The notes under the pieces were generated by a model. It did not search any database. It was not told where the DNA came from and saw only the letters and a program-made list of their open reading frames with translations. 64,000 nucleotides of DNA from Pedobacter nototheniae (GTDB taxonomy: Bacteria; Bacteroidota; Bacteroidia; Sphingobacteriales; Sphingobacteriaceae), in assembly GCF_004335085.1 (NCBI RefSeq), contig NZ_RQRS01000025.1:1-64000 (forward strand), in the 5' to 3' direction. Below are positions 18,385 through 26,495 of this stretch, piece after piece. Each line of letters starts with the position of its first letter. The first letter of the stretch is position 1. A program made the translations under genes and the position numbers.

Positions 18385-19215
18385 ATGAGAAAAAATCTAA
18401 TTTTAACGGCCTTCGCTGGGCTATGCTTAATCATTTCATGTAAAAAAGACATGAATCAAACAGAATCTTATTCGTCAGCCTCAATTAAAAACGGACGGAA
18501 GGCGACATTACCTGGTGATAATCCAGGTGCTACAGCCGTGCCAGTTGTCTATGAAAATGGCGAATACAAAACAGCTTACGCAGGAGGATTAAACTTTGGT
18601 TCTAGTTTTACTTATCCAATATCGGTAACAGCCGCCGAGTATGGTCAGAGTTGGGCTCCATCATTTGGTGGGCCAACTAGTGCCAATAATTTAATAACAT
18701 TTATGCAAGAAGACTCTCGCTTTTCAGCTTTTTTTGGAACATTTGTAAATGGCATAGGAACAGCATTAAGCATGTATTATAATGATTGGCATTACTGGAT
18801 ATTAAATGCTCCTGCAGGAAATCTCTCCGCACCATCTTTTACAGTTGCAAGATATGGAGGTGCCGCAGATGGTATAATTTTAATTACCGGTCAGTTTATT
18901 AAAGATCCAACTTCACCAACACATGTTAGTATTGTTAGTCAAACCTACATTCCACCAGGTCAACCATCTAATCCAACAATTATAAATGGCTATTTAGGAA
19001 CAATTACATTAACTAGTGGCATTTATCAGGTAGAAGGACAGGATGGTGCTATTACAAGCGTTGTTAAAAACACCAATGGTGTATTAACCGAAATTACTGA
19101 CTACTCAGGTATTTATTTAATTGGACTAAAAGGAAATTTTATTGATGTAGATTTAACACTATTCCCAAATACACCGAACGAAGAAGTTTATACAGGTGTG
19201 AGAGTTCAAAGATAA
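18385..19215 (+). CDS. Lipoprotein of unknown function
   Basis: A 276-residue exported lipoprotein. The signal MRKNLILTAFAGLCLIISC ends at lipobox Cys19. The mature part is rich in Gly, Thr, Ser, Tyr and Trp, as in surface beta-structured proteins of Bacteroidota. It has many short beta segments and no recognised catalytic motif. The ATG at 18385 begins the signal; an in-frame TTG nine codons upstream is less likely. It lies about 320 bp upstream of the second GG-leader peptide gene on the same strand, which may be coincidental. Function unknown. Confidence 0.75.
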   Translation: MRKNLILTAFAGLCLIISCKKDMNQTESYSSASIKNGRKATLPGDNPGATAVPVVYENGEYKTAYAGGLNFGSSFTYPISVTAAEYGQSWAPSFGGPTSANNLITFMQEDSRFSAFFGTFVNGIGTALSMYYNDWHYWILNAPAGNLSAPSFTVARYGGAADGIILITGQFIKDPTSPTHVSIVSQTYIPPGQPSNPTIINGYLGTITLTSGIYQVEGQDGAITSVVKNTNGVLTEITDYSGIYLIGLKGNFIDVDLTLFPNTPNEEVYTGVRVQR

Positions 19216-19538
19216 TTTTCTAATACCAGTTATTGGGCATGTAAGCAACTTATATGCCCATTTTGTTGCAAAAAAATCAAATCTATCTAATAATCTGTAG
19301 GACTATCACCTGCACTTCAAAATGGCTTTTAGAAAGAGGCACCACAACTATTAGCATCAAACTTTAACTCCAATCATCTAGTCTAATTTGATAAAAGCCG
19401 ATTTTTAAAATGAGTATTTACTCCTATCTGATTAAATAAAAGCATTTTTTGTAGTTAATTAGCTGCATATAAGACTTATTTATATCTGTTATTTTGTAAA
19501 TTCAATTAACTAAATATTCAAAACCTAAATTACACTTC
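19216..19538. other. Intergenic region ahead of the second GG-leader peptide
   Basis: About 320 bp, AT-rich, with no gene. A promoter-like TTATTTTG occurs near 19490, about 45 bp before the peptide start, one mismatch from TAnnTTTG. A GGGCATGTAAG...TTATATGCCC inverted repeat at about 19232-19260, followed by a T-rich patch, may terminate the lipoprotein transcript. Confidence 0.4.
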
Positions 19539-19706
19539 ATGAGAAATTCTAAAAACAAAACGCTCACAAAAAGTGAGATGAAAAAAATTTTAGGAGGTAA
19601 CGACCAATCACAAGCACTTTGTGAACCTCCAGAATGCGCATTGCCTATACAATATCTTAAATGTAACTTTATAAGTTGCCCACCGCTGGAGCCTGATCCA
19701 GATTGA
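19539..19706 (+). CDS. GG-leader (double-glycine) Cys/Pro-rich secreted peptide precursor
   Basis: A 55-residue precursor. The leader NKTLTKSEMKKILGG (residues 6-20) matches that of the 1277-1480 peptide at most positions: N-K-[ST]-L-[ST]-[KR]-x-E-M-K-x-I-[LM]-G-G. The 35-residue core holds four Cys and several Pro, and ends in an acidic PLEPDPD tail. Expected fate is cleavage after GG by a C39 peptidase-type exporter, but none is encoded in the window. The core is not similar to the first peptide beyond composition. Function (bacteriocin, signal or modified natural product) unknown. Confidence 0.78.
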   Translation: MRNSKNKTLTKSEMKKILGGNDQSQALCEPPECALPIQYLKCNFISCPPLEPDPD

Positions 19707-19726
19707 GCATAAAATAATAACCTGTT

Positions 19727-19765
19727 AAATGCCCTAAATAGCTTCTTGCTTTTTGGGGCATTTTA
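19727..19765 (+). terminator. Probable terminator after the GG-leader peptide
   Basis: An 8-bp stem AAATGCCC / GGGCATTT (19727-19734 and 19756-19763) with a T-rich loop. The T tract after the stem is short, so termination may be partial. Confidence 0.55.
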
Positions 19766-19839
19766 CATAAACGACAAAACCAAATATTTTTCTTTATCAA
19801 TCGTTTACAGCTATTTTACATTTATCAAACCCGCTATAA

Positions 19840-19871
19840 TTTGGCTTTCACAAAGCTATGTGGTAACTTTG
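19840..19871 (+). promoter_or_regulatory. ahcY promoter
   Basis: TTTG at 19840-19843, 20 nt, TAACTTTG at 19864-19871, then 24 nt to the ATG. This is a full match to the phylum sigma-A consensus. The predicted leader is under 25 nt, which leaves no room for an S-adenosylhomocysteine riboswitch. Confidence 0.75.
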
Positions 19872-19895
19872 CATCACATTTAAAAACAATAAATT

Positions 19896-21212
19896 ATGTC
19901 ATCAGTAGAGACAACTTATATCCCTTACAAAGTTAAGGACATTTCACTGGCAGAATGGGGCCGTAAAGAAATCGAATTAGCCGAAGCAGAAATGCCAGGT
20001 TTAATGAGTTTACGTAAAGAATTCGGTCCAACACAACCGCTAAAAGGAGCTCGTATTGCAGGCTGTTTGCACATGACTATCCAAACTGCGGTATTAATTG
20101 AAACATTAGTGGCTTTAGGTGCTGAAGTTACCTGGTCATCATGTAATATTTTCTCAACTCAAGATCACGCTGCGGCTGCAATTGCTGCTGCTGGTATTCA
20201 GGTTTATGCTTGGAAAGGTTTAAATGAGCAAGAATTTGACTGGTGTATTGAACAAACTTTACACTTCGGTCCGGAGCAACAACCATTAAATATGATCTTA
20301 GACGATGGTGGTGATTTAACCAACATGGTTTTTGATAAATATCCTGAGTTAATTGCGGCAATCAAAGGTTTATCGGAAGAAACTACAACTGGTGTTCACC
20401 GTTTGTATGAGCGTATGAAAAACGGAACATTGCACTTACCTGCAATCAATGTAAACGATTCAGTAACTAAATCTAAATTTGATAACAAATACGGATGTCG
20501 CGAATCATTAGTTGATGCAATTCGTCGTGCAACAGACGTAATGATGGCTGGTAAAGTAGCTGTTGTTTGCGGTTATGGTGATGTAGGTAAAGGTTCTGCA
20601 GAATCTTTAAGCTCACAAGGTGTACGTGTTATCGTTACTGAAATTGACCCAATTTGTGCTTTACAAGCTGCAATGGAAGGTTACGAAGTTAAAAAATTCG
20701 CTACAGCTGTTAAAGAAGCTGATATTATTGTAACCACTACAGGTAACCGTGATATTGTTCGTGGCGAACATTTCTTAACCATGAAAGATAAAGCGATCGT
20801 TTGTAACATCGGTCACTTCGATAACGAAATTGATGTTGCTTGGTTAAACGCTAATTACGGTTCAACTAAGGTCGAAATTAAACCTCAGGTTGATAAATAT
20901 ACAATTGAAGGTAAAGACATTATTTTATTAGCCGAAGGTCGTTTAGTTAACTTAGGCTGTGCAACTGGCCACCCAAGTTTTGTAATGAGTAACTCATTTA
21001 CTAACCAAACTTTAGCTCAATTAGAACTTTGGACAAACACAGATAAATACGAAAACAAAGTTTATGTTTTGCCTAAGTATTTAGATGAAAAAGTTGCCCG
21101 TTTACACTTAGAAAAAATCGGTGTAGAGTTAGATGTTTTAGATCAGCACCAAGCTGATTATATCGGTGTTCCGGTAGAAGGTCCGTTTAAATCAGACGAA
21201 TATCGTTACTAA
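19896..21212 (+). CDS. ahcY: Adenosylhomocysteinase (SAH hydrolase)
   Basis: A 438-residue NAD-dependent enzyme that cleaves S-adenosylhomocysteine to adenosine and homocysteine, removing the product inhibitor of methyltransferases. Visible landmarks are the N-terminal GCLHMTIQTAVL, the NAD-binding VVCGYGDVGKGSA, the substrate-site NNKYGCRES-like segment (FDNKYGCRES), GHFDNEID and the C-terminal KSDEYRY end. Full length for the family without the insert seen in some bacteria. It is monocistronic between its own strong promoter and a strong terminator. Confidence 0.97.
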   Translation: MSSVETTYIPYKVKDISLAEWGRKEIELAEAEMPGLMSLRKEFGPTQPLKGARIAGCLHMTIQTAVLIETLVALGAEVTWSSCNIFSTQDHAAAAIAAAGIQVYAWKGLNEQEFDWCIEQTLHFGPEQQPLNMILDDGGDLTNMVFDKYPELIAAIKGLSEETTTGVHRLYERMKNGTLHLPAINVNDSVTKSKFDNKYGCRESLVDAIRRATDVMMAGKVAVVCGYGDVGKGSAESLSSQGVRVIVTEIDPICALQAAMEGYEVKKFATAVKEADIIVTTTGNRDIVRGEHFLTMKDKAIVCNIGHFDNEIDVAWLNANYGSTKVEIKPQVDKYTIEGKDIILLAEGRLVNLGCATGHPSFVMSNSFTNQTLAQLELWTNTDKYENKVYVLPKYLDEKVARLHLEKIGVELDVLDQHQADYIGVPVEGPFKSDEYRY

Positions 21213-21253
21213 TAAATCCTGATTCTGTTTTCAGAATCGAGATTCTTAATACC

Positions 21254-21289
21254 AAAAAAGGGATGTGCATTTTGCATATCCCTTTTTTA
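21254..21289 (+). terminator. ahcY terminator
   Basis: A 15-bp stem (21254-21268 and 21274-21288) with one G-U pair and a 5-nt loop; its A6/T6 base makes it work on both strands. Confidence 0.85.
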
Positions 21290-21518
21290 TTTTGCTTGTC
21301 ATCTTGAGCCTGTCGAAAGATTTGAACTTCCGTGCCTTCTGTGGCTAAAAAAATATTTTGAAAATGATCGTTCAGTAATGCTTGGTAATTTGCAGCCCTG
21401 CTTTATGTTACAAGTTTCGATGAAGAATCGAAATCTTTTCACGGCAATCAGGTTTATTTACAAAAAACTGCGATTCTTTTGCAACAGAAAAACCTACATT
21501 TGAAAAAAAATAATCAAC
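21290..21518. repeat. Repeat-derived intergenic region with a diverged MITE-like arm
   Basis: A short REP-like piece (about 21298-21320) is followed at 21360-21459 by a sequence aligning with the left arm of the 9737 element. It starts GAAAATGATCG, continues with a GCTTGGTAATTTGCAGCC block, has a CGAT-AATCG mini-hairpin, and ends ATCAGGTTTA. No right arm is present, so this is a solo or decayed half-copy. No gene. Confidence 0.55.
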
Positions 21519-21860
21519 ATGAAAAACTTAATATTCACATTTGTTATAGGTTTATTTAGCCTTGCTGCAAGTGCTCAAACTGCACCAAAAAAAGCTGAAG
21601 CAACAAAAGTTGTTAAAAATCAGGTGGTGGAAATTGCCTGTGGCGAATGTCAGTTTAAAATGAAAGGTAAAGATTGTGAGCTGGCTGTTCGCATTGATGG
21701 TAAACCTTATTTCGTTGATGGCAAAAGCATTGATGATTTTGGAGATGCACATGGCGAACACGGTTTCTGTAACGCGGTAAGTAAAGCAGAGGTAACAGGC
21801 GAAATTGTAAATAATCGCTTTAAAGCAAAAGAAATTAAATTATTGCCACTTAAAAAGTAG
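21519..21860 (+). CDS. Secreted small Cys-containing protein (DUF6370-like)
   Basis: A 113-residue exported protein with signal MKNLIFTFVIGLFSLAASAQ. The mature domain has four Cys: two in ACGECQF, one in GKDCEL and one in HGFCNA. The acidic-His stretch DDFGDAHGEHGFC looks suited to metal binding. I recall this arrangement from the DUF6370 family of Bacteroidota, whose function is unknown. It is preceded by a repeat-rich spacer and followed by an imperfect inverted repeat built on CGCAAAG/CTTTGCG (about 21888-21940) that may end transcription. Confidence 0.72.
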   Translation: MKNLIFTFVIGLFSLAASAQTAPKKAEATKVVKNQVVEIACGECQFKMKGKDCELAVRIDGKPYFVDGKSIDDFGDAHGEHGFCNAVSKAEVTGEIVNNRFKAKEIKLLPLKK

Positions 21861-21983
21861 TTTTACTGAAAGCAAAATAAAGTTTTACGCAAAGATGGGC
21901 AAGCTAGATTTTAGAATCATCTAAACCCAGCTTTGCGTTATTCATTTCTTTTCTTCTGTGTTTTATGCGGTTAAAACACAGAA

Positions 21984-22964
21984 TCAATCAAATTCCTTTT
22001 CTAGCCCTTGCCTTAAATCAAAAAGTAACCACTGTTTGTTTTTTACATCCGTTTGCTTACTTTTCAATAGCTGAATAAAATCTTTAACGCCAATTTCTTC
22101 GTTGCCATTACCGTGAATAAGTACAATGCTTCCGGCATTTGGCTGTTGGCCCTTAGCTAACCAAGCGTCGCTACCAATAGGAATTAATCCATAAGCTTCG
22201 ATTTTTTCTACAATAGTTTTATCAGATACCAAACCGGGAAAACGGAAAAATACAGATGGTGTTAAGCCATTTTTTAACATCAGCTTTTCATTTTCCAAAA
22301 CCTCAATATCTAAGTTTGTTCCTGGCGCCAACAAAAAATTTTCTGCAAGGGGCAATTTATTTACTTCATGGTTATAAGAATGGTTTATCCAGGTAATATC
22401 CAATTCCTTTCTATCGGCAAAACCCTTCAACCAGTTTAAATCGTCTTGATGTTTAATCATCCACTTACCCGAAACTGAAATAGCTAGCGGCGCAGGCTGT
22501 TCTATCTTTTTAAACTCTTCAAAAACAGATTGAAAAATTACTCTATCCAATGTTTTGTGTGATGGGCAAAGATCAATGGTTAAGGTAATTCCCTTTTCAT
22601 TGGGAATAGAATAATCTATACCCGCATTTTGAAGTTGAAGATCCTTTTGAGCAGCAGCTTCTATGGATTTAATATAGGCGGTGTTTTTAAAAATTGCTAA
22701 AACATTCGAATATTGTAAGCTACTGGTGGTATACTGATTGGCTAAATCAACTTTTGTTGCAAAATTTTGTGGATTAACGAGTAGTAAATATTTCTGATTA
22801 TCGTTTACAAAACTGCGCAGTGCTATTAACTTTTCGTTGTTTTTAGTTGCCAGCGCATAGTTTACTTTATACCGTTTTATGGCATCAAAGTTTTGGGCTA
22901 CAACATAATTTGTTAACGTGAAGAAACAGAGTAAGAGAAGGAGCGGGGCTTTAGATGAATTCAT
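21984..22964 (-). CDS. Secreted polysaccharide deacetylase-like protein with variant motif 1
   Basis: A 326-residue exported protein with signal MNSSKAPLLLLLCFFTLTNYVVAQ. A NodB-homology domain occupies the C-terminal two thirds. The second motif NHSYNH (HxxxH type) is intact. The first motif reads TIDLCPSH, keeping the first Asp but replacing the second with Leu. RFPGLVSD supplies the conserved Arg region, and LIHGNG the last His motif. The first 100 residues are a less conserved N-terminal extension. The variant site leaves either deacetylase or a related hydrolytic function. Monocistronic, divergent from the 40-residue membrane protein at 23025. Confidence 0.78.
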   Translation of the reverse strand: MNSSKAPLLLLLCFFTLTNYVVAQNFDAIKRYKVNYALATKNNEKLIALRSFVNDNQKYLLLVNPQNFATKVDLANQYTTSSLQYSNVLAIFKNTAYIKSIEAAAQKDLQLQNAGIDYSIPNEKGITLTIDLCPSHKTLDRVIFQSVFEEFKKIEQPAPLAISVSGKWMIKHQDDLNWLKGFADRKELDITWINHSYNHEVNKLPLAENFLLAPGTNLDIEVLENEKLMLKNGLTPSVFFRFPGLVSDKTIVEKIEAYGLIPIGSDAWLAKGQQPNAGSIVLIHGNGNEEIGVKDFIQLLKSKQTDVKNKQWLLFDLRQGLEKEFD

Positions 22965-23024
22965 ATTTCCTTATTTAAAATCTTTCTAATTTAGATCAAA
23001 TCTATTATCTTTACCAGCATCGCC

Positions 23025-23147
23025 ATGAATAAAGAAAAAGTTAAATTATGGTTTAAAAGGGTAGGACTTATAGGCTTCCTATTCTTCCTTATAAAGGGAT
23101 TAATTTGGCTTGTTGTTTTTTACTTTATTGGTAAAAATGTTACTTAA
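23025..23147 (+). CDS. 40-residue small membrane protein
   Basis: A 40-residue polypeptide with a basic start (MNKEKVKLWFKRVG) and one hydrophobic helix (residues about 15-36), ending KNVT. It belongs to a recurrent group of very small single-span proteins in Bacteroidota, sometimes mislabelled alanyl-tRNA synthetase (recalled). A TATCTTTA box (about 23006-23013) lies 11 nt upstream. Its last 8 bp overlap the 3' end of the convergent gtrA gene. Function unknown. Confidence 0.62.
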   Translation: MNKEKVKLWFKRVGLIGFLFFLIKGLIWLVVFYFIGKNVT

Positions 23148-23520
23148 ATGTAAACAACATATTCGCTAGGAAGTTCCAAATAAATACAATTACAATCGCG
23201 AAAAATTTAGATACATAAAAATTTGTACCGTTTTTTCTTTGGTGAAAAAGGTAAATAATAAACGTATTTAGTCCTAAACCAATAAGGCTTACTACCAAAA
23301 ACTTACTAAATTCTGTTCCCCAGTGTGTATTTGTACTCTCGAAAGTCCAAACGCGATTGATTAAATAATTATTGGTTACAGCAAGCGTAAAGCCAATTGC
23401 ATTGGCAATATATTTATTTATTTTAAGTTGCTCTTTACAAAGCCAAGTTGCGCCAAAGTCTATCGCCATACCTAGCAAGCCTGTTAATCCGAACTTTAAA
23501 ATGCGGTAAAATAAGTTCAT
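23140..23520 (-). CDS. GtrA-family membrane protein
   Basis: A 126-residue protein with four hydrophobic helices. The family signature is seen in LLGMAIDFGATWL and the loop NRVWTFES. GtrA-like proteins are thought to flip or present lipid-linked sugars such as undecaprenyl-phosphate glucose for glycosyltransferases in the envelope. It starts 2 bp downstream of the GT39 gene, so both are one operon and probably one glycan-decoration system (inference). Confidence 0.88.
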   Translation of the reverse strand: MNLFYRILKFGLTGLLGMAIDFGATWLCKEQLKINKYIANAIGFTLAVTNNYLINRVWTFESTNTHWGTEFSKFLVVSLIGLGLNTFIIYLFHQRKNGTNFYVSKFFAIVIVFIWNFLANMLFTFK

Positions 23521-23522
23521 GC

Positions 23523-25163
23523 TTAATGTATTTTTACCAAATAATATTTAACCAGAGTTTCTGCACGTGTTTTAGGATTAATGAAATTACCACTTAATTT
23601 TGTGACACGGTAATAATCAAAATCTTTTAAAACCTCTACCTGATACTTGTTTTTAAGATTTGCTATTTCTGTTTCAGGCAGGTAAATAATAAGCTCATTT
23701 TTATTTTGTGCTTGATCGAGTTGTTCATAACTCCAAAAGTATTTGGGGTCGCCTTTAGCATAAAAATCAAACGAATAAGAGTCTCCATTCATCAGTACGG
23801 CTGCTTTGCCTTCGGGATGGTTTTTATTTAACCACTTTGCTGCTTGCATTCCTGCTTCGTATTTCATTACCGAAGGGTAGAAAAAACCTGAAAGAAAAAT
23901 CATTAAGCTTACCGATAAAAGGGTATTCCTGGCAATGATACGATCAACAGAGTTACCTTTAAATAATGCAAATGCAACTCCAGTAATTAAAACTAATATT
24001 CCAATTACAACATACTTATAGTCTAGATTGTAAAAAATAGCCAGAGCCGAAAGTAAAATTACAACCAAAATATAGATTGAATTTTGAATAACTGAAAATA
24101 TCTTCGATGCCTTTTCTCCTAATCCTTTAAGATATAATGCGGTTATAATTGCAAACTGCGGAAATATGATTAAAATGTAATGTGGAAGTTGAAATTTTGA
24201 CAACGAAAAAATTAAGAAAGTTACGGCAGCACTTGCCCAAATAATAATGGTTTCGGCGGGTAAAGTAATTCTGTTTTTCTTTTTTAAAAGATTAATCACA
24301 GCTGCATAAAACAATATAGACCATGGTAAGAAAGCCCATAAAGTTGTGTGAAAGAAGAAAGAAATATCGCCCCTGCCTTTGATTGGACCATTATTAAAAA
24401 AACGACCAAACTGGCTATCCCAAAAGAAAAATTTTAAGCCCGATACATTTGTTTTATCAAATACCAAACGCTCTGGATGTAAATCAAACTGAGTGTATAA
24501 AGTGTATAATTCTGGAATAATGAAAACGAATATAAGTAGCACGGCAAGCCACCACTTCAGTTTTAGTAATTGCTTAAGCTGACCTGTAAATGCCCAATAA
24601 ATAATAAAACCTGCAAAAACTGGAATTAAAACAAATATTCCTTTAATCATAATGGCACAGGCAGCGGCAAGTGAGCCTGCAATAATGTGCCAAAAAGAAA
24701 AATAATGTGCCTTGTAATAATGGTAAATAGATGCTAATGTAAAAGTAGTAATGTAAACCTCGGCACGTACATCAAAGGTAGATACCAAAATATGCAGTGC
24801 AGTTAAAAAAATCAATGCACTAATTAAGCCAATTTGCTCATCATATAAATCTTTGGCAAATTTATATAAATACCACGCTCCAAGTAAACCAAATAGAAAT
24901 GATGGAAGCTTAAAAGCAAAAGCATTAATGCCGAAAAACTTAAAAGAAATGGCAGAAAGCCAAAAGGTTAAGTGTGGTTTATCAAGCCAATCTGCCCCTC
25001 TAACATATAGGTTAGACCAGTCGTTTCTTAAAACCATGTTTTTGGCAATAGATGCATAAAGTGACGAATCGTTCTCCATTACATCGCCAAAAAGCGCAAT
25101 TACACTCACGATTACAATAAGCGCAATTAAAAATTTATATAATTTATTCTCAGCTATATTCAT
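23523..25163 (-). CDS. GT39/ArnT-like membrane glycosyltransferase
   Basis: A 546-residue polytopic protein of the dolichyl-phosphate-mannose mannosyltransferase/ArnT superfamily, with about a dozen hydrophobic helices. The first periplasmic loop contains the acidic VMENDSSLYASIAKNMV, corresponding to the catalytic DE-type motif, and DWLDKPHLTFWLSAISF follows, as in ArnT homologues. A soluble C-terminal part covers residues about 430-546. It uses a polyprenyl-phosphate sugar donor to modify an exported substrate; acceptor unknown. The ATG at 25163 is preferred over an upstream TTG at 25196. It forms an operon with gtrA. Confidence 0.88.
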   Translation of the reverse strand: MNIAENKLYKFLIALIVIVSVIALFGDVMENDSSLYASIAKNMVLRNDWSNLYVRGADWLDKPHLTFWLSAISFKFFGINAFAFKLPSFLFGLLGAWYLYKFAKDLYDEQIGLISALIFLTALHILVSTFDVRAEVYITTFTLASIYHYYKAHYFSFWHIIAGSLAAACAIMIKGIFVLIPVFAGFIIYWAFTGQLKQLLKLKWWLAVLLIFVFIIPELYTLYTQFDLHPERLVFDKTNVSGLKFFFWDSQFGRFFNNGPIKGRGDISFFFHTTLWAFLPWSILFYAAVINLLKKKNRITLPAETIIIWASAAVTFLIFSLSKFQLPHYILIIFPQFAIITALYLKGLGEKASKIFSVIQNSIYILVVILLSALAIFYNLDYKYVVIGILVLITGVAFALFKGNSVDRIIARNTLLSVSLMIFLSGFFYPSVMKYEAGMQAAKWLNKNHPEGKAAVLMNGDSYSFDFYAKGDPKYFWSYEQLDQAQNKNELIIYLPETEIANLKNKYQVEVLKDFDYYRVTKLSGNFINPKTRAETLVKYYLVKIH

Positions 25164-25233
25164 TTGAAATAACAAATATGAGAATAAAAATGTCAAAATT
25201 CTTGAAGCAATTAGATTAAGAAAGCTAAAGCCC

Positions 25234-25241
25234 TATCTTTG
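25234..25241 (+). promoter_or_regulatory. pdxJ minus-7 box (TATCTTTG), leaderless context
   Basis: Exact TAnnTTTG match ending 4 nt before the pdxJ ATG. Transcription would start at or next to the start codon, so the mRNA would be leaderless. Confidence 0.65.
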
Positions 25242-25245
25242 CTTC

Positions 25246-25962
25246 ATGACAAAGCTTTCCGTTAATATCAATAAAATTGCAACCCTTCGCAACAGTCGTG
25301 GCGGCAATAATCCTGATTTGGTAAAAGTTGCACTTGATTGTGAGCGTTTTGGCGCACAGGGTATCACGGTGCACCCACGCCCCGATGAACGCCATATTCG
25401 CTATCAGGATGTTTACGATTTAAAAGCAGTTATTGCAACAGAATTTAATATTGAAGGCAATTGTAAGGAAGATAAGTTTGTTGATCTTGTGCTTGCAAAT
25501 AAACCTGCACAAGTTACTTTAGTGCCTGATACTGAAGGACAAATTACCTCCAACCACGGTTGGGATACCCTAAAGCATAAAGATTATTTGAAAGAAATGG
25601 TTGCTGTTTTTCAAAAGGAAGGCATCAGGGTTTCTATTTTTGTTGATCCTGTTGTTGAAATGATAGAAGGTGCTGCAGAAACAGGAACAGATCGAATTGA
25701 GCTATACACCGAGGCTTATGCACATAATTATTATGCTGATCGTGAAAAGGCAATCGTTTCATACATCGCGGCAGCGCATAAAGCAAATGCATTGGGTTTG
25801 GGCATTAATGCCGGGCACGATTTAGATTTGCATAACCTGCACTATTTCGGACAAAGTATTCCAGGTTTGTTGGAAGTTTCAATTGGGCATGCTCTAGTTA
25901 GCGATGCACTTTACCTGGGGTTAGAAACCACTATTCATAAATATTTGCAACAACTGGCGTAA
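25246..25962 (+). CDS. pdxJ: Pyridoxine 5'-phosphate synthase
   Basis: A 238-residue TIM-barrel enzyme that condenses 3-amino-2-oxopropyl phosphate with deoxyxylulose 5-phosphate in the DXP-dependent vitamin B6 pathway. Typical motifs are LSVNINKIATLRNSRGG, ITVHPRPDERHI, FNIEGN, QVTLVPD, RVSIFVDP, and the late GINAGHDLDLHNL and EVSIGHAL segments. Full length. It sits behind a near-leaderless promoter and upstream of the 41-bp tandem array. Confidence 0.96.
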   Translation: MTKLSVNINKIATLRNSRGGNNPDLVKVALDCERFGAQGITVHPRPDERHIRYQDVYDLKAVIATEFNIEGNCKEDKFVDLVLANKPAQVTLVPDTEGQITSNHGWDTLKHKDYLKEMVAVFQKEGIRVSIFVDPVVEMIEGAAETGTDRIELYTEAYAHNYYADREKAIVSYIAAAHKANALGLGINAGHDLDLHNLHYFGQSIPGLLEVSIGHALVSDALYLGLETTIHKYLQQLA

Positions 25963-26011
25963 ATAGTAGAGTCTTTCTATAGGCTTTAACCAAGATAGGC
26001 ACAAATATGGT

Positions 26012-26390
26012 GTCGGGAGCTTATCTGAGGCTCCGCTGGAGAGAATCCGGTCGTCGGGAGCTTATCTGAGGCTCCGCTGGAGAGAATCCGGTCGTCGGGA
26101 GCTTATCTGAGGCTCTGCTGGAGAGAATCCGGTCGTCGGGAGCTTATCTGAGGCTCCGCTGGAGAGAATCCAGTCGTCGGGAGCTTATCTGAGGCTCCGC
26201 TGGAGAGAATCCAGTCGTCGGGAGCTTATCTGAGGCTCTGCTGGAGAGAATCCGGTCGTCGGGAGCTTATCTGAGGATCCGCTGGAGAGAATCCGGTCGT
26301 CGGGAGCTTATCTGAGGCTCCGCTGGAGAGAATCCGGTCGTCGGGAGCTCATCCGAGGCTCTGCTGGAGAGAATCCAGTCGTCGGGAAGG
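26012..26390. repeat. 41-bp GC-rich tandem array, 9 units plus partial
   Basis: Unit starts are at 26012, 26053, 26094, 26135, 26176, 26217, 26258, 26299, 26340 and 26381 (partial), all exactly 41 bp apart. The units differ only at a few sites: CTCCG or CTCTG in the centre, ATCCGG or ATCCAG at the end, one GATCCG variant in unit 7, and several changes in unit 9. Each unit contains CTCC-GCT-GGAG and a GGGAGC...GCTCC inverted pair. The period is not a multiple of three and stops occur in several frames, so it is not coding. There are no unique spacers, so it is not CRISPR. It is far more GC-rich than its flanks. Confidence 0.92.
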
Positions 26391-26495
26391 TTCTTTAGGG
26401 GTACAACGGTATAATCTGGTCGTTGGTAGGTTAAAGAAGCCATTATTAAATAAATAAACACCAGGTTTTAACTCTGGTAATCAATAAATTGTTAT
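26391..26495. other. Spacer between the tandem array and the EamA gene
   Basis: AT-rich DNA of about 105 bp carrying the promoter region of the EamA transporter. A short inverted pair AACACCAGGTTTTAA / CTCTGGT-type occurs near 26458-26480. Nothing else seen. Confidence 0.35.

Noticed and set aside
19872..19895. SAH riboswitch ahead of ahcY
   Set aside because: The space between the promoter box and the start codon is 24 nt, too short for any aptamer.
26012..26390. Possible CRISPR array
   Set aside because: The 41-bp units follow each other directly with no unique spacers, and no cas gene is near.
26267..26461. Minus-strand 64-codon frame across the tandem array
   Set aside because: It reads repeat sequence whose period is not a multiple of three, has no family motif, and is explained by the array.
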